DNA from: Pelomyxa schiedti
Lineage: Eukaryota > Evosea > Pelobiontida > Pelomyxidae
Length of the DNA stretch: 64,000 nt
Reading direction: 5' to 3'
Assembly: GCA_020536535.1 (NCBI GenBank)
Contig: JAHLWZ010000583.1
Coordinates: 1-64,000 of the forward strand
The notes beneath the pieces are model-generated. The model searched no databases. It was not told the origin of the DNA and worked only from the letters and a program-made list of their open reading frames with translations. Of this stretch, positions 57,174-64,000 are shown piece by piece (within the stretch, counting starts at the first letter, position 1; every line of letters begins with the position of its first letter). The position numbers were made by a program, and so were the translations under genes.

Positions 57174-58656
57174 ATGCAGGGGAGCGCCGGGGACGAGGCA
57201 CACGGCAACAGCGATAACGAGGCGGGGAGCCACCTCCACCTGAGCCCCACTCCAACCCCCAGTCCCAGTCCCAGCCCCAGCCCCAACAGCGAGGGGAAAC
57301 CCACAGCGACGGGCAGCCCCACAGAGCCCCGGGCGGGAGCGGGGGTGGGGGCGATGAATCCGACGCAACAGCGAGTGTGGGGACCAGGGGCAGGGGCAGG
57401 GGCAGGGGCAGGGGCAGAGGCAGGGGGGTACCACTATTACAACAGCAGCAGCCGGTACCCTCTGCAGCAGGAGCAGGGGGGGAGCGAGGCAACGGCGTGG
57501 AGGGAGAGGGCGAGGGAGAGGGAGAGGGCCACGGGGAGGGGGAGAGGGAGGCTGGGGGACACAACCAGGTGGATGAGGGACTACTTCAAGAGGTGTCTGC
57601 GTGTGTGTGCGGGTGATATTTGTATATACACACGCGAATATCGCGGCGGGGGGGGGGTGCAACTGGTTTTCTGATTGATATTATATTAAATGTAGGCTGC
57701 TTCATTATTCTCAGATGGACTTGGAGTATACTACGTGGATTATGTTTTACCTGGTTGTATACCCTAGAAAAGTGTAGCCTATGCCCCTCATTTTATTGTT
57801 CTCTCTTCCTATTCCTAATCTCATTTCCCCAACTAGCGCAAAAATAACTTCCTGGCATAAAGGTATTTATTCACTCCACCACTGTTTACGTTATTAATCA
57901 TACATTCAAAGTTACCAAGCACCAATGGGCAAGAGATGACCCAGGATTTGTTGTCATTCAAGTAGCTTTGTTATTAGTGTCCTCACTTGCTTGGGGTGTT
58001 GCCATTAGTAAGCCTGGATTTGCTCCTTTCGCTAGACTGGTTTGAATTTCCCTCTTTCCATCTCATTATTACCCCGGAATTAGATTTGTTGGTCCCTTTT
58101 TGTGGATTATTTATTAGCGGGCGCGATTTTTGCATCTATTTCTTGGTTTGTAAGCGACGCCCGAAACGCATCAAATAACTTTCACTTAGGTTTTTGTGTA
58201 ATAAATTCCTCGTCACTGATGGAATTCATAGAACAGAGCAAAAAGTGTGCTAGTACAGTGGTACCCGTTTACGGCTAACTACTGCCAGGTAGAATGGCTT
58301 TATGCCTTTGATGTGCACTGTAATGCATTTTTCCTTGAGTTCCTTGTTGTTCACGTTCTGCAATTCTTTTTACTGCCACTACTTGTGTCCCGGTCATTTC
58401 TGAGCACTATATTGGCAAATTCTATCTATGCCTTTGGCTATTTGTATTATTTATACATAACTTTCCTCGGCTATCAAGGTTATAAACTGGGGCTTTTACT
58501 CTCTCTCACCAACATTTTGCAGTTCTTCCTTTCCTTCATAATGTTGAGTACTTCCTTCTGCCTGGTAGTATTATACTTCTCACCTGGGTCATTCTCCTCG
58601 TGTGCAACGTCAACTTTAGCGTACTGCTTCTCAACGTCTACTTCTACAACGTGTGA
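57174..58656 (+). CDS. UNC50: UNC-50 family Golgi membrane protein
   Basis: Multi-pass Golgi protein conserved across eukaryotes, linked to receptor and Arf-exchange-factor traffic. The start at 57174 (or MNPTQQRVWG at 57354) begins a GC-rich leader full of Pro-Ser, Gly-Ala and Arg-Glu repeats. The core starts TTRWMRDYFKRCLR, followed after an intron by MDLEYTTWIMFYLVVYP, then KVTKHHWARDDPGFVVIQV, LLVSSLAWGVAI, QVEWLYAFDVHCNAFFLEFL, VVHVLQFFLLPLLVS and YLYYLYITFLGY. The last exon gives FSVLLLNVYFYNV, stop at 58654-58656. HWARDDP and VEWLYAFDVHCNAF are diagnostic. The leader is repetitive at DNA level (GGGGCA units at about 57383-57420). Confidence 0.88.
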
Positions 58657-59002
58657 ATTTTGTTACCACCACACTTGGCTATGTACATAGGGATAGCCTT
58701 TTAGGAACAAAATTTTGTTGAGCCCAGATCTGTTAGCGAGAACAGATTTGTTCTTTTTAAATTTTTTAGATCGTCACAGTTGCAGCGCATTCTTGTCTCA
58801 CGTAGGCAATTTTTTCTTTTCTTTTTTCGTTTTCTTGAAATTAATCTTTCCCGTTTGACCCACAAGCGCATCGGCCGAGGTACTGATCGCCGTAGATCTA
58901 CCGTGTCGTCTTTTCCTCGTCATCGCCTCATCAGCAAATTGACGACGCGACTATGTGTCTCTAACGTTTTTTTTTCCGCAGGGGTTTTTGGGGTCTTTTG
59001 TC
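58657..59002. promoter_or_regulatory. Intergenic region upstream of eL15
   Basis: About 345 bases between UNC50 and the ribosomal protein gene. The right half holds pyrimidine-rich tracts (58806-58835; 58967-58980 ending ccgcag). The tract plus AG just before the ATG could be a 5' UTR intron acceptor or pyrimidine-rich leader typical of ribosomal protein genes. No separate gene seen. Confidence 0.4.
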
Positions 59003-59825
59003 ATGGGTGCCTACAAGTACATTTCGGAGTTGTGGAAGAGGAAACAGTGCGACATAATGCGCTTCCTTAGACGCATTCGATGCTGGGAGTTGAGGTCAGT
59101 TTAGTGTGTTTATATCACCTTAATATGCTTACGTGAGCGAAGACATTTGCCACGTGTTCACCGTGCACCACGCCCAACTCGCCCAGATCGCGCTAAGCGC
59201 CTGGGTTATCGCAAGAAGCAAGGATACGTTATCTACCGCACCAAGGTTAATTTCCCTTCCGTTGTACTTATTTTTTTTGTAAACCACTCTCTTTGCGCCA
59301 TACAGGTTCGCCGTGGCGATCGCAAGAAGAACGTTCACAAGGGACGCCAATGCCGCAAACCGAAATACCAGGGTGTTCACAAGCACAAGTCTTCAATGAA
59401 TTTACGCCGTGTGGCCGAAGGAAGAGTTGGCCACCGATGCAAGAATTTGCGAGTTTTGAATTCATACTGGATTGGCCAGGTTTCGCACTAATTACCACAT
59501 ACTCTAGCCATGTTCTTAATATTTTTGTAGGATTCCACCTACAAATACTTCGAAGTTATCCTTGTTGATCCATTCCACCCCGCTATCCGCAACGATCCCA
59601 AGAGCCGCTGGATCTGCAACCCAGTCCACAAACACAGAGAACTTCACGGACTCACCGGTGCTGGAAAGGCCTACAGAGGATTGTACGGAAAGGGCCATTG
59701 CTTCAAGAAACAGAGGTACCCTCCCAAACCACTTATGACTCTTTTTCCTTACCGTATCCCACAGGCCATCCCGCCACGCTTCATGGCGCCGCCGCAACAC
59801 TCTTTCACTCCGCAGATACCGTTAA
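59003..59825 (+). CDS. RPL15: 60S ribosomal protein eL15
   Basis: Structural protein of the large ribosomal subunit. The ATG at 59003 reads [20 protein letters not shown] then [11 protein letters not shown]. After introns it continues [20 protein letters not shown] then [76 protein letters not shown] and ending [13 protein letters not shown], stop at 59823-59825. This follows eL15 from end to end. Four short GT-AG introns are present (for example gtcagt...gtgag after CWELR). The GC and codon use resemble the other housekeeping genes. Confidence 0.97.
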
Positions 59826-60258
59826 ATCAAAAAATAACAACATACAATCCTTTTTGTGCAAGTCATATTCAAATAGAACCCACGCACCCACCCTTCCTGT
59901 TCTGTACTACTTCCTAAAGGGAAGGAGTTCACCATCACCCCAGCAAGGCCTTTCCCGCAGTTGTTTTTCACTTCGGCGATTTCATCGAAACTGGAATTTT
60001 TTTGTTCTTTGGTGTTGTTTTCAAACGAAATCAATCCAGCAAGGGAACCACACCACGAGTGCAGCAGCTAGGCAGTTGCGGTCACACACATCGGTACCTG
60101 TGGCACTCCCACTCTCCTACACGCTGCACTTTTTTTCGCGGTGCACTGCACTCGCCCCGCGCGACGCCGCCTTCACGTGCAAACTTAACCCCCCAAAAAC
60201 ACAGCGAGTTCGTATAGGTTACCAGTGTAAGGCATTTCCCTGCCGTCAGCGTACCGTG
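59826..60258. other. Intergenic region, no gene seen
   Basis: About 430 bases between eL15 and the next gene. It is AT-rich at left and GC-richer at right. It probably holds the eL15 3' end and the promoter and leader of the next gene. Confidence 0.4.
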
Positions 60259-61689
60259 ATGGCATCGTCGTCATCACCCTCACCAACGAGCACGCGCACT
60301 ACGTCGGCCGTCGGCGATTCGTCGGGCCAGCGCACCCACAATTCCAGCCCGCAACAGCAACAGCAACCGCAAAACACGGCAACCCCCGTGTGCGCCAACA
60401 ACGGGCAGCAGCAGCAGCAGGCCGTAGCCAAGCATCCGGCGGCGGATGTCCTCGCCACGGCAGACACCAAGGCCACGGGCACGGGCACGGGCACGCCCCC
60501 GGTTGGCGTCGGGGAAGGCGGGCCCGTCGACCCGCCTCTGGCCAAGCGGTCCGAGTCGCCGTCGGCGAGTGCGATGGCGATGGCCATGATGCTGAGCGTG
60601 CCGCCCAAGAAGCGCAGGATGGACCTCATGCACCAGTACCCTGCCGCCATGGTGTCCATGCCCCCCATCATCAGGTCGACGTCCCCGGCTGTGTCTGCCT
60701 GCATGAGGCCCCCCACATCATCATCACCAACATCAACATCTTCTACTGCTGCTAGTACCAGTGCGTGCACTACATCCGGTGAGTTGGCTGACATATGCAG
60801 CATTGTTACTTATCCTTTTTTGTTTTTGTTTTTTTCCCCTTCTCCACATGTGCAGGGTCAGGTACATCATCACCTGTGATGGAGGCTCGGCACCAGGCAG
60901 CGGATTCTAAGGAAGCTGATAGTTTGCATGCATCGCGGGCAAATAGGGTCAAGAATTCTACAAGTTCACCGGCTAGGGATTCCACCAAGAGCGGTGCCGG
61001 TTCTGATGGCAACGGAAAAGAGCCTCAACACAAGGAGGAACCTCCGGAAGGCAGTACATCGACATTCAGGGCTATATTCGACGACGACGAGGCTGAAGTG
61101 GATGACCTTCTATACTTTCCAAAGAGAAGAGGGTCTGTACCTTCGTAATTACCCTTCACAAAAAACAACCAACGGCTAAAGAGATAATCAACTAAATCCT
61201 TCCTAGAAATGGAGTTCTTCAGAGACAACAGAGGCAACAGCAGAGAGAACAATTGCAGCAGATGCAGATACTACAACATTCATCAGAGGACCAAGTCGAA
61301 CCTGACCAGGATGGTGACCCGGAACAAGAAGAAACACAAGATGATGACAAGGACCAAGAAGAAGCAGAGCCGGCACATCAACGTTCTACCAAGAAACCGC
61401 CTTCTTCTACCAGAAAGTCCATTGTTCAGAGCAACTCCAAAAAAGGTACTTCCCAAACCCTTTTCTTCACAATTTATCTCACCGGCAATCACTGAAAACA
61501 GGTCTATACACCTGCACAATGTGCGGAAAGAACAACATTCGGTACTATAGCACCCGCAAGGCCTGGTGTAAGACCTGCAAGGCGCCATTCCCACTTCCTG
61601 ACCTTTCACTGTCACACCTACATCAACTGGCTGCAAGCAACACACCATCACCACCAGCAACAACATCCAAGTCAGCAGCCAAGCTCTAA
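60259..61689 (+). CDS. Unrecognised low-complexity protein with C-terminal C4 zinc motif
   Basis: Not recognised. The ATG at 60259 begins MASSSSPSPTSTRTTSAVGD and a long Ser/Thr/Gln/Pro-rich region with a basic patch (PPKKRRMDLM), a probable nuclear signal. Later exons are Ser/Lys-rich, then acidic (FRAIFDDDEAEVDDLLYFP), then Gln/Glu/Asp-rich. The last exon, after an intron ending aaaacag at about 61501, encodes YTCTMCGKNNIRYYSTRKAW then CKTC, a C-x2-C-x14-C-x2-C zinc ribbon-like motif, followed by a Ser/Ala tail; stop at 61687-61689. The layout suggests a nuclear or chromatin/transcription protein whose only folded part is the terminal zinc motif. That is inference. Confidence 0.65.
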
Positions 61690-61843
61690 GGGTGCTGATG
61701 ATTCTACTTACATTGTAAAGTGTACATTCCAATTCGGTACAATACACAACAACAGCATTCTCTCTTCTTTTTTGCGTACATACAGTTGAATGGTTTCACA
61801 CCAGTCAACAACAACACAACAAGGTAGGTTCTGGCAATACAAT

Positions 61844-62218
61844 TCAATCAATCCACGGTGCTCTGCAGTAAGGGCACGTGGGTGATTCACCAGCTGCCAT
61901 TTGCTGAGACGTCCATTTGGCGATGCAATGCAGATGAAACCAATGCGTGCAGTTCTGGTTCTTTACTGGAAAAAAAAAGAAATTAGGGCATTAGATATAT
62001 GAATATATATCTATGATTATACCCGGGGGACAGGCTACGCCGGGGAACCTGCAATCGGAGCACGTGTCATCAAAAACACGCCGGCAGATGCTGCACGTGT
62101 TGTCCTCTTCGTCGTCCTCGTCCTCCTCGTCGGCTCTCATCGTATTGGTTGGTTCAGTTGTCGTGGGTTGGTGTGTGGATGTGTCGGTGTCCCATTGCCA
62201 CGTCGCTGCCAGAGTCAT
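61844..62218 (-). CDS. APC11: APC11, RING-H2 subunit of the anaphase-promoting complex
   Basis: RING-H2 catalytic subunit of the APC/C ubiquitin ligase. The frame from the Met at 62218 reads MTLAATWQWDTDTSTH, an acidic/Thr insertion, then NTCSICRRVFDDTCSDCRFP and GVACPP. An intron (gtataa...tttccag) joins VKNQNCTHWFHLHCIAKW and, after a short spacer, CPYCRAPWID, stop at 61844-61846. The CSICR...C-DC---G--CP pattern followed by C-H-FH-HCI-KW and CP-CR matches APC11 more closely than RBX1. The start is approximate; the family usually begins directly before ATW-W, as here. The insertion of about 25 acidic residues before the RING is unusual. Confidence 0.88.
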
Positions 62219-62419
62219 CGAACAAACTCCAATCTGTGTGAGCGCGTTAATGTCATAATTGCAGACATGACATGTGCTGTGGTGCGCACGCGTTGAGACC
62301 AACCTGCAGCGACATGTGTGACCCGAAGATCGTAGGTTTCGGCTCTGCTTTTTCCGGAAAAAAAAAGCGTTTTTACCGGAAGCGGAGGATGATGAAAAAC
62401 AAAAAAAAAACCCAAACCA

Positions 62420-64000
62420 ATGAGCGGCCAGTCCAGCGACGAACACGACGCACAGCCAACTGCATCGACCAAACGACGACACCATGAGCAGCACTCAGGG
62501 GACGACCAAAACCACAGCGGCCTGAGACGAAGACGAGGGGGCCACGACCACAAGCACACCCCAACAACAACACCCACAACCACAACAACCGTGGGCGACC
62601 AAGACCAACCCGATGATGAGGATGACGATGTGACAAACAACAAGCCCAGCCACCACGACCACGACCACGGCCACCACCACGACGGTGACCACAAGCACAA
62701 CAGCAAGAGCAAGCGAACCCACCACGACCACGACCACGACCACGACCACGGCAAGAAACCAAGGGACAAGGACAGCGACGCTGATGACGACGACGACGGC
62801 GAGGGCGACGACGACGGAGGGCACCGGACCGACGATGCCAAACGACCTCCAGCCGCCACGCCACCAATGGTGCCGGCAACAGGTTGGTTATTGTAGGGAT
62901 ATTGTGATGTGACTAACAGGGAAAAAAAAACACTGAAAGACATGAAACTGTACACGACAGAGGTTACCTTGGCGGAACTGATGAACGAAATGACGGAAGT
63001 AGTATTTCCGGAAGTAGTTAGACAGAAATGGGGTGTAATGGTTGTGCACAATTTGCCACACACAGTTGTACTAATGCACTCCCAGACATTCACCGATGTC
63101 AAAGATTTCATAATGAAATCACACGAACTATTTGGGAAATACTTGACAGGCCGGCTGCCCAAGGGGGTGACTGTCACGCAAGAACTCTGTACAGCACTTC
63201 ACCTGAAAGTCCAATCTGTAAATCAGGCTATTCCTGTGCACCAAGCACTCATTTGGTGCAAGGAAAATAATATGGAGTATTGCATGGAGCCATTTCTCAA
63301 GCACGATGTACCATGGAACACATTTTCCCATCTTACTCCCCCAAAGATTACCTTTTCAGTCATGAAGAGGCTTACATACGATGATTGCATGGAGATAGGG
63401 ATGAAACTTGGGGATATTTTTAAATTTCAGGCCAATTTGGTGAATATTCAGATACCCATTGCTATCGACCCTTCAAAGAGCACCAAATATCTCCTCATCG
63501 AGAACTTGTCCTTCACACTTGACAGGATTTCTGAAGAACTGAATAGCGTAAGTAGTCAATCTTCATTTTTTCCCCCTCCAACAGTCCCGCAGTTTCAGGC
63601 ACGGATAACACTTAAATGCAGCTGGAACCCGGACATGCACCTCGGCCTTGGCGTGTCTAGATTTCTCGCTCCTGATCTTGTTTGGCACCCTGAGTACAAG
63701 TTCAAAAATCTTTCCTCTCCCACGTCATGCACAATTTTGTCGCAGTACGTCTCCTCCTCTGAGTCTGGAGGGCTCAGGCATGAGGTTTCTACGGCAATAG
63801 TTTAATCTTTCTAATGAAATTTACAGATATCTTATGTGTGTGACTGCTATGAAACTTTTGAACTGGAAAGGTTCCCTCTGGATAGGCAGCTTCTGCATGT
63901 CCAATTTGGAGTACCTGTAACCAAAGACCCGATAGTCATTGTTCATGACAAATGTGAAATCAAAGCCGGAAGGTTTGATGATGTCTTTCGTTTGTCTTTA
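62420..64000 (+). CDS. His/Asp-rich leader joined to a Cys-loop-receptor-like domain (partial, runs off the window)
   Basis: The start MSGQSSDEHDAQPTASTKRR opens an extremely His/Asp/Lys-rich exon (HHDHDHDHDHGKK, DADDDDDGEGDDDGG), probably metal-binding or disordered. A short intron (gttatt to gactaacag, 35 bases) joins PATGW to EKKTLKDMKLYTTEV. The following region is folded-looking (VVFPEVVRQKWGVMVVHNLP) and ends with ITLKCSWNPDMHLGLGVS, APDLVWHPEYKFKN and, after an intron near 63805-63825, YETFELERFPLDRQLLHVQF. The last two blocks resemble the LWxPD--F-N and FPFD-Q segments of pentameric ligand-gated channel ligand-binding domains. No signal peptide is visible and the membrane part would lie beyond 64000. 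The join between the leader and the domain is uncertain; they may be two genes. Confidence 0.5.

Noticed and set aside
57000-57662. Long minus-strand open frame rich in Pro/Leu/Arg
   Set aside because: It is antisense to the GC-rich repeat leader of UNC50 and the end of ARP6, both supported by homology on the plus strand.
59698-60879. Single long plus-strand open frame bridging eL15 and the next gene
   Set aside because: eL15 ends by a clear splice and TAA at 59825, and the next gene has its own ATG at 60259. The bridging frame has no homology.
62215-63177. Minus-strand open frame of about 320 codons rich in Ser/Trp/Cys
   Set aside because: Antisense to the His/Asp-rich exon and the following conserved plus-strand frame; composition is a mirror of CAC/GAC repeats.
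1-64000. CRISPR arrays, transposases, bacterial operons or integrated virus genes
   Set aside because: None seen. Repeats present are microsatellites or coding tandem repeats, and no transposase or capsid motif was recognised.

Overview
This is nuclear DNA from a unicellular eukaryote. Nearly every gene is split by short GT-AG introns of roughly 35-80 bases. The products include a full-length U6 snRNA, MSH2, ribosomal protein eL15, APC11, ARP6, TRAPPC3, KTI12, WDR25, UNC50, USP48 and dynamin. Several families point to an amoebozoan-like protist: a Roco protein, an interaptin/nesprin-like actin-binding membrane protein, amoeba-style ankyrin proteins, a plant-like LRR membrane protein, and conserved proteins with low-complexity Gly/Ser/Thr/Gln tails. 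That assignment is inference from gene content; no marker in the window proves it. No bacterial operons, CRISPR arrays or transposases were seen.

Layout: 1-6.4 kb holds the tail of an unknown gene, TRAPPC3 (-), a membrane-anchored ankyrin-sirtuin (+) and a BTB-SPRY protein (+). 6.6-15.3 kb holds U6 (-), an amino-acid transporter, KTI12, an ankyrin-like protein and a CH-CH-coiled-coil-TM protein, all on the minus strand. 15.5-22.8 kb holds ARL3 (+), an LRR membrane protein (-) and two unrecognised low-complexity genes (+). 22.9-33.6 kb is a minus-strand block: dynamin carrying a zinc finger, an unknown protein, a Cys-rich surface protein and a Roco pseudokinase. 33.8-41.3 kb holds MSH2 (+) and a VWA protein (-) with Pro/Gly/Gln repeats, a 100-N assembly gap and an inverted duplication. 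41.5-48.1 kb holds USP48 (-) and an F-box multi-TM protein (+). 48.2-48.3 kb holds a candidate permuted tRNA gene. 48.5-61.7 kb holds WDR25 (+), an SLC35B transporter (-), a Sel1-repeat protein (+), ARP6 (+), UNC50 (+), eL15 (+) and a C4 zinc-motif protein (+). 61.8-64 kb holds APC11 (-) and the start of a gene with Cys-loop-receptor-like sequence (+).

The genes do not form one pathway. Ubiquitin biology recurs (USP48, APC11, an F-box protein, a BTB protein, and a ubiquitin-binding-type zinc finger inside dynamin), as does membrane traffic (TRAPPC3, ARL3, UNC50, dynamin). The most unusual observations are the 3'-half-before-5'-half tRNA, the UBZ4-like finger between the dynamin stalk and GED, the membrane-tethered ankyrin-sirtuin, an ARL3 with His in place of the catalytic Gln, and two GC-AG introns required by homology. 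Exon boundaries were read by eye from homology and splice signals; no alignment or folding program was run.
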